Source: Candidatus Sodalis endolongispinus (GTDB lineage: Bacteria > Pseudomonadota > Gammaproteobacteria > Enterobacterales > Enterobacteriaceae). From it: a stretch of 64,000 nucleotides of DNA. The translations under genes and the position numbers were made by a program. Under the pieces are notes generated by a model, which searched no databases, was not told the origin of the DNA, and saw only the letters and a list, made by a program, of their open reading frames with translations. The DNA lies in contig NZ_JAFJYC010000001.1 in assembly GCF_018777395.1 (NCBI RefSeq), positions 2,480,001-2,544,000 on the forward strand, in the 5' to 3' direction. Positions 1 through 7,958 of this stretch are shown here, one piece after another (within the stretch, counting starts at the first letter, position 1; every line of letters starts with the position of its first letter).

Positions 1-23
1 AGATAAGAGATAGGCTTGAATAT

Positions 24-409
24 ATGTCTAACACTAACGCCAATTTTGATATGACCGGGATCCTGTTAGGTCAAGAAGTCCGTAAACGTAAAACTCCTCA
101 GGAAAAAATGGCCATTATTCAGCAGAGGATGGAGCCCGGCATGAATGTCTCCCATCTCGCACGACTGCACGGTATCCAGCCCAGCCTGCTGTTTAAGTGG
201 AAAAGCAATATCAGGAAGGCAGCCTCACTGCCGGGGAGGACGTTGTTCCTGCCTCTGAGCTTGCAGCTGCATTGAAGCAGGTCCGGGAGCTCCAGCGCCT
301 TCTGGGTAAGAAGACGATGGAGATTGAGATCCTAAAAGAAGCCGTGGAGTACGGCCAGTCACGAAAATGGATAGCGCACGCGCCCTTGTTGCCAAAGGCC
401 GGGGAATAG
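24..409 (+). pseudogene. IS2-like transposase OrfA (InsC-like), frameshifted
   Basis: This is the small helix-turn-helix DNA-binding protein of IS3-family elements. The first frame (24-275) carries the HTH region (KTPQEKMAI, VSHLARLHGI, LLFKWK). The second frame (197-409) carries the leucine-rich C-terminal part ([38 protein letters not shown]). The frames join if one A is restored to the A run at about 201-204, so a single-base deletion in a short A tract explains the break. It overlaps the start of orfB, as is usual for this family. Family assignment is confident; it is non-functional as read. Confidence 0.85.
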
Positions 410-893
410 CACAGGTCAGCCGCGCCATGAGCGTGTCGCGTGCGCCGCTGTCACTGCGGATTAAGCGTTCTGCCGACTGGCAGGACAGGCGCTGTAACCG
501 GCGTAATGACGAAGCAGACGCTGAAATACTGTCGGACATCCTCGACATCATCAGCGATATGCCCAGCTACGGCTATCGGCGGGTGTGGGGAATCCTGCGT
601 AAACAACGTCGCGCAGAGGGACTGCCGCCGGTAAATGCGAAACGACTTTACAGGATCATGTGTGAGCATAACCTGCTACAGCGGTGAGCAGCCCGCAGAG
701 CAATGGCATGGCCGAACGGTTCGTGAAGACGATGAAGGAAGACTATATCGCGTTCATGCCAAAACCGGATGCGAGAACAGCCCTGCGAAACCTTGCAGCA
801 GCGTTCACGCATTACAATGAAAACCATCCGCACAGCGCGCTGGGATATCACTCTCCGAGAGAATACCGGCGGCAGCGGGCTTCGTTAACTTAA
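367..893 (+). pseudogene. IS2-like transposase OrfB (InsD-like), internal deletion
   Basis: OrfB is the DDE catalytic subunit, about 300 residues in IS2. Here the N-terminal 106 residues ([25 protein letters not shown]) are followed at about 684 by the last 70 residues ([33 protein letters not shown]) in another frame. Roughly 120 codons are missing between them, including the segment that holds both catalytic aspartates. The third acidic residue (Glu in GMAERF) survives. The enzyme cannot be active. Confidence 0.85.
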
Positions 894-930
894 GATACAA
901 AAGCTGTACGGAGATGGCGGGGCAAGATCA

Positions 931-1793
931 TCAGCTACGACGCCGGCGCTTTCCCCTGGTTGGGCACTATCGTCGGCGGTTATGTCTTTGGCATAGGGAT
1001 CGTCATGGCCGGCGGCTGCGCGACGGTCACCTGGTATCGCGCCGGCGAAGGATTGATCGGTAGCTGGATTGCCCTGGCCGCCTACATGTTAACCAGCGCC
1101 GTGATGCGCTCCCCGCATCTGGCCGCGTTCAACCAGCAGATGACGACTTACAGTACTCCGCACAATGCGATAGATGCCACTTTTGGCCTGTCTCCCTGGC
1201 CGTTTGTCGCACTGTTGGTGCTGGTGACCCTTTGGCTGGCGCATAGGGAACTGAAAAAAACCAAGTTGACGGTCGCCGCTTTACCGGCGAAAAAAACCGG
1301 CCTGGCCCATTTGCTGTTTGAAAAACGCTGGCATCCGTTTGCCACCGCCGTTTTGATAGGCCTTATCGCCACGCTCGCCTGGCCGTTAAGCATCGCCTCC
1401 GGGCGCCACTTCGGCCTGGGCATTACCGCGCCGAGCGCCAATATTGTGCAGTATCTGGTCATGGGGGATGACAAATTCATCAATTGGGGCGTGTTTTTGG
1501 TGCTGGGAATCTTCTTTGGCGCGTTTATCGCCGCCAAGGGCAGCGGAGAATTCCGTCTGCGCGCCGCCGATGACGTCACCTCTGTCCGCAGCTTCGCCGG
1601 CGGCATCCTGATGGGTTTCGGCGCCACGACCGCCGGCGGTTGCTCCATTGGTAATGGTCTGGTAATGACCGCCATGCTGACCTGGCAAGTGTGGGTGGGG
1701 TTAGCCTTTATGATTCTCGGCGTATGGACAGCGTCATGGTATCTGTTCGTCCGCCCGCGGCGTCAGAAGACATTAGGCGCCGCATCAGTCTGA
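931..1793 (+). pseudogene. yeeE: Thiosulfate transporter YeeE/TsuA, 5' truncated by IS
   Basis: YeeE (TsuA) is an inner-membrane thiosulfate transporter that works with the small sulfurtransfer protein YeeD (TsuB). The reading frame is open from the IS junction (SYDAGAFPWLGT) to 1793. It keeps the hydrophobic helices and the two conserved GGC motifs (VMAGGCATVTWYRAGEGLIGSW and TAGGCSIGNGLV). E. coli YeeE is about 350 residues, so roughly the first 65-70 residues and any native start are missing. A TTG at 960 could start translation internally but would give a protein without its first helices. yeeD follows at normal operon spacing. Confidence 0.85.
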
Positions 1794-1814
1794 TAACGGT
1801 AATGAGGAAACAAA

Positions 1815-2039
1815 ATGATTAAAAAACTGGATGTCATCAGTCAGGTTTGTCCTTTCCCGCTTATCGAAGCACAGTCCGCTATGGCGGCATTGCGGACCGG
1901 CGATGAACTGGTTATAGACTTCGACTGCACACAGGCGACGGAAAGTCTGCCGCACCGGGCAGCGTAGCAGGGACATACCGTGACGGACTATCAGCAGGTC
2001 GGTGCCGCACAATGGAGCATCACGCTCAAAAAAGCGTAG
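1815..2039 (+). pseudogene. yeeD: Sulfurtransferase-like YeeD/TsuB with internal stop
   Basis: This is a TusA-family protein of 74 codons with the invariant cysteine in the CPFPLIEA motif (IKKLDVISQVCPFPLIEA), partner of YeeE in thiosulfate use. The frame matches E. coli YeeD along its whole length (TDYQQVGAAQWSITLKKA at the end). An in-frame TAG at 1965-1967 (codon 51) interrupts it, at a position where E. coli has a sense codon within AAEEGH. Spacing to yeeE is 21 bases with an AGGA-type ribosome site just upstream. With yeeE truncated, the whole thiosulfate uptake unit is dead. Confidence 0.85.
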
Positions 2040-2060
2040 GAAAGCGTTACTGACGCCGCA

Positions 2061-2546
2061 TCAAGGGCGTCCAGAAGCGGTCTGCCGCCGCGAAGAAGCG
2101 GATGGCTGGCGGTGATGCATGAGATAGTATTCACCATTTTCCGCCAGGCCGGTGGTAATGACCCGCCAGCCGTTGTTCAGATAAAAGCGCAACGCGCGCT
2201 GATTTAGTATCAAGCATTTCAGCGCCATCGTGCCCCGGCATAAGGGATAGCAGACGTCTAGCAAGGCGGTGCCGACCTTTTGCCGCTGCCATTGTGGCGC
2301 TATAAACAGATTGTGCAAAAAGCGATCCTGCACCGAAAGCGAAGCAAAGCCGGCGATAGTTTGGTCGATTTCCGCCACCAGAATTTTTTCCCCTAACGTG
2401 ACCGCGTCAAAATATTCCAACTGCCAATGGCGATCGTCCAGCCACAACCAATTCGCTTTGCGGGAGGCCAGAAACAGAGTGCGCAAGAAAGGGCGATCGG
2501 CTTCCTGATACTGTCTGACGGTAATTTCGCCGCTGTTCCTGTTCAT
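2061..2546 (-). CDS. GNAT family N-acetyltransferase
   Basis: A 161-residue protein with the GNAT fold signature. The acetyl-CoA site is seen as LFIAPQWQRQKVGTALLD (residues about 83-100), followed by an LILNQRALRFYLNNGWRV segment typical of the C-terminal half (Asn...Ala..FY...GF). The N-terminus starts ITVRQYQEADRPFLRTLF, as in many YjhP/PhnO-like acetyltransferases. The substrate cannot be told from sequence. The last dozen residues (SSRRQTASGRP) are low in hydrophobics and may be an added tail. It stands alone, converging on the yeeED remnant. Confidence 0.8.
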   Translation of the reverse strand: MNRNSGEITVRQYQEADRPFLRTLFLASRKANWLWLDDRHWQLEYFDAVTLGEKILVAEIDQTIAGFASLSVQDRFLHNLFIAPQWQRQKVGTALLDVCYPLCRGTMALKCLILNQRALRFYLNNGWRVITTGLAENGEYYLMHHRQPSASSRRQTASGRP

Positions 2547-2819
2547 TGCATGTCCTGCTGGCCGGGTGGCAATAGAGGGGATTCAGGGTTAACTATAGTA
2601 CATGTTATTTATTGTTTAGGCTAATCAAAGCGCCGCGGCGAAGGGTATTATGCGTCGCGATACTACGATGGATAATTATAAACAACTCTGTTAGTGGTTG
2701 CTTCCATTGTGGCCTTCTTATACTATCCAATAATCATAAAGTAAAATAACTGCAGCGCCGGATTTCCATCACCGGTGCGATTATTCCGTTCATTCAAATA
2801 AATATAACAGGTAGAGATA

Positions 2820-3542
2820 ATGGGTGACCCAAGCGATAAGGATTATATGCTATTCATCAACCAGATGAAGAAAAATATAAAACTTTATCTTTCACATATA
2901 TTTAACGACTCCGATGTTTTCTCTTTTGCCTACTTCATGATGAATAAAGATGAAGGACACCCTGCCTTTATGATATCCGATTACCCGGCGGGCTGGCTAA
3001 ATCAATATCGTAATTATGGTTATCAAAAAATTGACCCGGTAATGCTGATCGCCTGCCGTAAGTTTTCGCCTTTTAGCTGGCAAAATAATCCCAATATGCC
3101 AGATCAAAACTTTTATAAGATGTCGAGTGATTACGCGCTTGACAATGGTTATACTTTCACTCTGCACGATCCTGACAACAATCTGGCCACGCTGACGATA
3201 AGCCAGATGAAGCAACATGATGAATTATATGATATAATAGAAAGAGAGACAGATAAGTTTCAGATGCTGCTCATTACGACCCATGAAAAGGTTATCCGCT
3301 TTTTCGACGCCCGCAAGCAACAGGTTGGCGAGCCCGATCAAGAGACCTGTCGGCTTTCGCCGCGGGAAAAAGAGGTGTTGTTCTGGGCAAGCGTAGGTAA
3401 AACCTATAATGAAATCTCCATGATCCTGTCAATCCGCGAAGGAACAGTTAAATTTCATATTCGCAATATTATCAATAAACTTGGCGTGGCGAACGCGAAA
3501 CATGCTATCAGTAGGGCAATGGAACTGAAATTGTTAAGTTAG
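2820..3542 (+). CDS. LuxR-type quorum-sensing regulator (acyl-homoserine lactone binding)
   Basis: A 240-residue transcription factor. Residues about 20-165 form the autoinducer-binding domain: the conserved Trp-Tyr-Asp-Pro-Trp set is visible in WLNQYRNYGY, IDPVM and FSPFSW, with a later Gly in DNGYTF. Residues about 177-238 are a LuxR HTH (LSPREKEVLFWASVGKT, EGTVKFHIRNIINKL). It resembles the YenR/YpeR/SogR group of Yersinia and Sodalis. No luxI synthase gene is next to it on either side, so here it is a solo. The start at 2820 has an AGGTAGAG ribosome site 6-10 bases upstream. The gene and its upstream region are more A+T-rich than the neighbours. Confidence 0.88.
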   Translation: MGDPSDKDYMLFINQMKKNIKLYLSHIFNDSDVFSFAYFMMNKDEGHPAFMISDYPAGWLNQYRNYGYQKIDPVMLIACRKFSPFSWQNNPNMPDQNFYKMSSDYALDNGYTFTLHDPDNNLATLTISQMKQHDELYDIIERETDKFQMLLITTHEKVIRFFDARKQQVGEPDQETCRLSPREKEVLFWASVGKTYNEISMILSIREGTVKFHIRNIINKLGVANAKHAISRAMELKLLS

Positions 3543-4023
3543 CCGGCAAGAAATTTCCATCTCAAATCATCGGCGCCATTGGCGTCCTGATAATTAATCC
3601 ATTGTATTTATTTAATCAGCGAAAAATAGGCTGCTGAGTGAGGTGCATATTCCATTAGTTCCCACAATAGTGATGAACTTTGCTCTATGGGCGGTCGGGC
3701 ACCCTTGATGGCACCGGGAAAATAATCTTACTGTCCCGGTTTCGCGAAAACTATCATAAATAGATTAACGCGCCGGCCGGCCTTGGCGCATCGTTGGCTG
3801 TCTATGTCTATGCCCAACGGCCACACAGCACCACGGCCTGCCGCCTGAGGCGGCCGTGTACCGAGACGGTGGCGCGCGGCTTTTGGCGGGAGCACCGCAG
3901 TTCCATTGCTGAACATTTTTGTCAGACTCATAAGGGTAAACCGATTGTATTTTGTTTGGGCATTACGCTATCATGCCCAGAGGAATAAACAGACGCCAAG
4001 CAATAAAACGACTGATTTATCAA
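3543..4023. other. Intergenic stretch without recognised gene
   Basis: About 480 bases between the LuxR-type gene and the TPP riboswitch. Short open frames exist on both strands (for example 3794-3988), but none has a ribosome site or recognisable protein features. A luxI-like synthase, which often neighbours such a regulator, was looked for here and not seen. Confidence 0.6.
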
Positions 4024-4110
4024 TGACTCGGGGTGCCATGACCGCCAGGTGAAGGCTGAGAAATACCCGTATTACCTGAACTGGATCATACCAGCGTAGG
4101 GAAGTCACGG
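4024..4110 (+). promoter_or_regulatory. TPP riboswitch (THI element)
   Basis: The conserved thi-box sequence is plainly readable: GGGTGCC near 4030, GGCTGAGAAATACCC at about 4053-4069, then ACCTGAACTGGATCATACC and GCGTAGGGAAGTCA to about 4108. This aptamer binds thiamine pyrophosphate and in enterics represses thiMD by hiding the ribosome site. The thiM start follows about 55 bases later, the normal distance. All core elements appear intact although both downstream genes are broken. Confidence 0.95.
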
Positions 4111-4164
4111 TATCCATTCACCCTCGGAACCGCCTTCTTGATCGCCGGTGGGAGAATGAGAGCC

Positions 4165-4953
4165 ATGCAACCCTCCGAACTGCCGGGCGCGATTGCCGCC
4201 CATACCCTACAGCAGCTGCGCCAGCAGGCGCCGCTGGTCCACTGTCTCACCAACGACGTAGTGCAAACCCTCACCGCCAATACCTTGCTGGCATTGGGCG
4301 CCTCACCCGCGATGGTCGTGGAGCCGGAAGAGGCCGCGCAATTCAGCGCCATCGCCGATGCGATATTGGTCAATATTGGTACGTTATGCCAGCAGCGGGC
4401 GGCCGCGATGCTGGCGGCAATCGCGGCCGCCCGCGCGGTAGGCACCCCCTGGGTGCTGGATCCCGTCGGCGTCGGCGCGCTGCATTACCGTACCGATTTC
4501 GCCCGGCGTCTGCTGACCCTGCAGCCCGCGGCGGTGCGCGGCAACGCCTCGGAAATCCTAGCGCTGGCCGGTATTGCTCCTGCCGGCCGCGGCGTTGATA
4601 TCGGCGATGATTCCCTGCAGGCGCTGCCCGCCGCTCGAGCTTTGGCGAAAGAGTGCGGTGCAATATGGCGGTAACCGGCACGCTGGATCTGATTACCGAC
4701 GGCAACCGCACCCTGGCAGGTCGACTATGGTCATCCGCTGACGACGCGCGTGACCGGTACCGGTTGCGCCCTGTCGGCGGTGGTGGCGGCGTGTTGCGTC
4801 TTGCCTGGCGAGCGCCTGGATAACGTTGCCGGCGCCTGCCGGCTGATGGCGCGCGCCGGTCGTCTGACCGCCGCGTGGGCGGCAGGGCCGGGCAGCTCTT
4901 CCAGCGGCATGCTAGATGAGTTGTATCGTCTGTGCGCGGAGGATGTGCAATGA
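4165..4953 (+). pseudogene. thiM: Hydroxyethylthiazole kinase ThiM, frameshifted
   Basis: ThiM phosphorylates the thiazole moiety for thiamine salvage. The protein is clear at both ends ([53 protein letters not shown]; then VTGTGCALSAVVAACCVLPGERL). Two compensating indels break the middle. The frame leaves register at about 4664, runs through [15 protein letters not shown] in another phase, and returns to the first phase at about 4720. In the original phase a TAA at 4672 ends translation after 169 residues of an expected 262 or so. ATG 4165 is preferred over 4156 because of its spacing from the GGTGGGAG ribosome site. It overlaps thiD by ATGA. Confidence 0.9.
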
Positions 4954-5753
4954 GTCAGATTTATCATACGTTATCCATCGCCGGCACCGATCCCAGCGGT
5001 GGGGCAGGCATTCAGGCCGATTTGAAAACCTTTTCGGCGCTTGGCGTTTATGGCACCACGGTGGTGACCTCGCTAGTGGCGCAGAACACCTGCGGCGTAC
5101 AGTCGGTTTATCCTATCGACGCCGATTTCGTTGCGGCGCAAATGGAGTCCGTGCTTAGCGACGTGCGCATCGATAGCGCCAAAATTGGTATGCTTGGCCA
5201 GGCTGCGGTTATCCGCACGGTGGCGGCCAAGCTCAAGGAGCACGCTATACCCTGGCTGGTGCTGGATACGGTCATGGTCGCCAAGAGCGGCGATGCGCTG
5301 TTGGATGAGGATGCGGTGACCAGCCTGCGGGATATCCTGTTGCCCCTGGCGTCCATTATCACCCCCAACCTGCCCGAGGCGGCGGTTCTGCTCGGCTGCG
5401 CGCCTGCGGTCAATGAGCAGCAAATGCGCCAGCAAGGTCGCGCGCTGTTGGCGCTGGGCTGTCAGGCGGTGGTCATGAAAGGCGGCCATTTGGCCGGCGA
5501 TGCAAGTCCAGACTGGCTGATATGCCCGGACTATGAGTTACGGTTTGAGGGCGCGCGGGTTGCGACCCGGCACACCCACGGCACCGGCTGCACGCTGTAA
5601 GCCGCCTTAGCCGCGCTGCGTCCGCGCCATGATGACTGGCCGCAAACACTGCGCGCGGCTAAAGCCTGGTTGCAGCATGCGCTGCTGCATGCCGATGATC
5701 TAAGCGTGGGGCAAGGTATCGGGCCGGTCCATCATTTCCATGAGTGGTGGTGA
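4950..5753 (+). pseudogene. thiD: HMP / HMP-phosphate kinase ThiD, nonsense mutation
   Basis: ThiD makes hydroxymethylpyrimidine diphosphate for thiamine synthesis and salvage. Matching features run the full length: IAGTDPSGGAGIQADLKTFSA at the start, ITPNLPEAAVLLG and VVMKGGHL in the middle, and HTHGTGCTL near the active site. Directly after this, TAA at 5598-5600 replaces the serine codon of the family sequence GTGCTLSAALAAL. The frame then stays open through the normal ending (GIGPVHHFHEWW) to 5753, so one base change accounts for the break. About 50 C-terminal residues would be lost. The last 54 bases overlap the convergent gene at 5700-6614. Confidence 0.9.
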
Positions 5754-6614
5754 CACGCCCTCAAGAATGCCGATGGCGTAGGTCAGCAGGTCGTGCGCTA
5801 ACTGGAGATGGCGAGCATCGAAAGCGTTGAGCACGAAGCTGGTCTCGGCGCGCTGCGGCCGGAGGAGCAGCGCGGGGCGACGCTCCGCGCGGGCGGTATT
5901 GGCGGCCAGGGTGTAAATGTATCCCGGCTGGATCTGGTTTTGCGTATCGCGCCAGAGCAGCTGCAACGCTGGCGCCTCGCCCTGCCGGCGGCTGATGAAA
6001 ACATTGCCCGCCCAGAAGCCGGTGAATTCCCCGTCTTGCTGCGGTCGTTTGTCGTCGAAACGGGGGGAGGCGACCCAGTGCGCGATGGCGTCGGCGCTGA
6101 TGCCGTCCGCCAGCGTCCGCCACAGCGGCGTGTCGTTTTCCATCTGGTAACACGCCATACCGACATAATCATTCAGCGCTTGCCATTCCAGCTCCAGCCG
6201 CTGTTTCAGCGCTTTATCGGTCAGTTGGGAAAATTGCACCAGCGGGCTTTGCCGCTCGCCCAAAAGACCATAGGTAATTAGGGCCATAGTACGTGGCCTG
6301 CGGCGCAGCGACAGCCACAAGATAAATTTGGGGATACGGAAAGTAATCGACTGCACGCTCAGGCGCAACTCGCCCTCTTTGGTCAGCACCAGACCACTCG
6401 CTGTGCCGCGTTTGTCCTGATAACGGTGGATAATCACCACGCTGTGGGCGCCCATCCAGCCGGTGACATAATGCTCCCGTTCACTGGCATTGATACGCAG
6501 GTCGCTAACGATATGGTCAATGGTTTCGACGTTAAGCGTCGCCAGGGGGTGGGCCTCGGCCGCGCTGTAATAGAGCGACGGCGGCAAAACGGAGTCAGGC
6601 GTAAAGAGCGGCAT
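5700..6614 (-). CDS. Hypothetical protein, 304 residues, family not recognised
   Basis: A long, uninterrupted frame on the minus strand, rich in aromatic residues and arginine, with no signal peptide and no clear membrane segment apart from a hydrophobic-basic patch (IPKFILWLSLRRRPR) near residue 95. Segments such as YVTGWMGAHSVVIIHRYQD and DGEFTGFWAGNVFISRR look like a folded globular protein. I do not recognise the family; DUF535/VirK was considered but its motifs are not evident. The frame and codon use are consistent with a real gene, and an A+T-rich leader follows its start on the upstream side. Its 3' end overlaps the dead thiD remnant by 54 bases. Confidence 0.7.
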   Translation of the reverse strand: MPLFTPDSVLPPSLYYSAAEAHPLATLNVETIDHIVSDLRINASEREHYVTGWMGAHSVVIIHRYQDKRGTASGLVLTKEGELRLSVQSITFRIPKFILWLSLRRRPRTMALITYGLLGERQSPLVQFSQLTDKALKQRLELEWQALNDYVGMACYQMENDTPLWRTLADGISADAIAHWVASPRFDDKRPQQDGEFTGFWAGNVFISRRQGEAPALQLLWRDTQNQIQPGYIYTLAANTARAERRPALLLRPQRAETSFVLNAFDARHLQLAHDLLTYAIGILEGVSPPLMEMMDRPDTLPHA

Positions 6615-6751
6615 AATAGCATCCTGAACTGAAAATATAGCATATAGCTTAACTCAGGTTGTTATACAGATTCCCCTTTGAACCGCCGAAAACTGTGATT
6701 ATTGTGCGTAAGATCAAATCAGCGCCGCGCGGGCGCTTTTTAGCACGCAGT

Positions 6752-7657
6752 TCAAGCCAGTAGAGGGCATTGTGGCGGTAATCGGCAGGTCAGCGCGGCG
6801 GGGATCACGGTGATGTGGAACTGGCGGCCGCGTAATGGTTCCCCGTCTAGGTTGAAGATGATCTCGTTCGGCGCATCCACCTGCAGCCAGGGCGAAGAGG
6901 CGCTGAGGGATTGCGGGTGGTCATCGCCGTTGGCCAGGCTATTGATAAGCGTCGGTAGCCACTCTTCCGAGGCGATAATGCGCAATTGCAGCCGACCGTC
7001 ATTGATAAGCGCGCCTGGACAAAGGGCCTGGCCACCACCCGCCAGGCGACCGTTACCGATACCGATGACCAGCGCATCGCCCTGCCAGTGGAAATCCGGT
7101 CCGCGAATCTCGCAGCTGTCGGCCTTAAGGGTATCCATGCGCAGCAGGCCATGGATGAAATAGGAGGCGCCGCCCAACGCCGACTTCAGTTTTTCCGGGG
7201 TTTCGGTGGTGATGCGGGTGCCAAAGCCGCCGGTGGCCATGTTGATAAAAAAACGGTCGTTATTGACCTGGGCGATATCGATCGGCACCGGTTTGCCGAC
7301 TATCGCCAGCAGCAGCGCTTTATCCAGCTCCAGCGGGATCGTGCAAGCGGTGGCAAAATCGTTGGCGGTACCCAGCGGCAGAATGCCGAGACACGGGCGT
7401 TGGGCCGCCGGCAGTAGCGTCAGCGCGCCGGCGACTTCGTTAATAGTGCCATCGCCGCCGATGACGGTGGCGACGCCGCGCTCAACCGCTTCCGCCACAT
7501 AGCGCTGCGCGTCGCCGTGTTCCCAGGTAACGCGCACGAAGAGCGGGTAGCCTTCCTGGCGATAATATTTGACCGCCTGGCGCAGCTCTTCATTGCCGGC
7601 GCTTTTTCCGTTGAGGATAAGGAGCGACGCCGACTGTTTTGGCACCTGTGCTTCCAT
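6752..7657 (-). CDS. yegS: Lipid kinase YegS
   Basis: A 301-residue member of the diacylglycerol-kinase-like family; E. coli YegS phosphorylates phosphatidylglycerol in vitro. The catalytic GGDGT nucleotide motif is at about residues 67-71 ([15 protein letters not shown]), followed by [10 protein letters not shown] at about 94-103 and the ATGGFGTRI and NLDGEP segments that complete the active site. Length is close to the E. coli protein (299). It sits downstream of yegQ in the conserved enteric order and appears intact. A start at 7657 is used; the hydrophobic LLILNGKSA strand follows at the expected distance. Confidence 0.92.
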   Translation of the reverse strand: MEAQVPKQSASLLILNGKSAGNEELRQAVKYYRQEGYPLFVRVTWEHGDAQRYVAEAVERGVATVIGGDGTINEVAGALTLLPAAQRPCLGILPLGTANDFATACTIPLELDKALLLAIVGKPVPIDIAQVNNDRFFINMATGGFGTRITTETPEKLKSALGGASYFIHGLLRMDTLKADSCEIRGPDFHWQGDALVIGIGNGRLAGGGQALCPGALINDGRLQLRIIASEEWLPTLINSLANGDDHPQSLSASSPWLQVDAPNEIIFNLDGEPLRGRQFHITVIPAALTCRLPPQCPLLA

Positions 7658-7819
7658 TGAGGCTGTTTCCTTGCTGAAATAGGATGGTTTGCCCCCTGCG
7701 GAGGCCGCATTTATTAAGCATAGATACTATCTTGGGTGATGGGAAAGTCGAGCGCCGGCGAGATGAGTTTCACGATGCGCAACCTGGCCGGATATGGGAC
7801 GGGAAGGGAAAAATAAAGT

Positions 7820-7845
7820 GCCAGCTCAAGGGAGGATGAGCTGGC
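7820..7845 (-). terminator. Rho-independent terminator of yegQ
   Basis: A perfect 9-bp inverted repeat (GCCAGCTCA / TGAGCTGGC) with an 8-base loop. Read on the minus strand it is followed by a T-rich stretch (ACTTTATTTTT), and it lies about 115 bases downstream of the yegQ stop. It ends the yegP-yegQ transcript before yegS. Confidence 0.75.
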
Positions 7846-7958
7846 AAAAGAGGTGGTCCTGGTGAGTAACTGGTCGTTGTTTTCCATTTTTTTAGCAAAT
7901 GGATTATACCCCGTTGCGGGGGACGGGATTGTGACACAATTCTAATTACTGGGTGAAA

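Larger units (their letters stand above)
1..930 (+). mobile_element. IS2-like (IS3 family) insertion sequence, right part, internally deleted
   Basis: The encoded proteins closely resemble IS2 InsC and InsD as I know them. The left end lies outside the window. The right end is placed at 930: bases 911-930 resemble the IS2 right terminal repeat (a GGGGCAA core, finishing in CA), and thiosulfate transporter sequence resumes directly afterwards. orfA has a one-base deletion and orfB lacks its middle, so the copy cannot transpose on its own. The insertion removed or displaced the 5' end of the neighbouring yeeE gene. The target duplication cannot be seen because the left flank is missing. Confidence 0.85.

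Noticed and set aside
1148..1675. A 175-codon frame antisense to yeeE, and similar long antisense frames in yegS, uraA, dapE and ureC
   Set aside because: These are shadows of G+C-rich coding sequence; the opposite strand encodes clear family proteins.
3728..3988. A luxI synthase remnant next to the LuxR-type gene
   Set aside because: Neither short frame here shows LuxI residues; no evidence of a synthase.
5700..6614. Assignment of the 304-residue protein to the VirK/YbjX (DUF535) family
   Set aside because: Length fits but the conserved blocks I associate with that family are not present; left as unknown.
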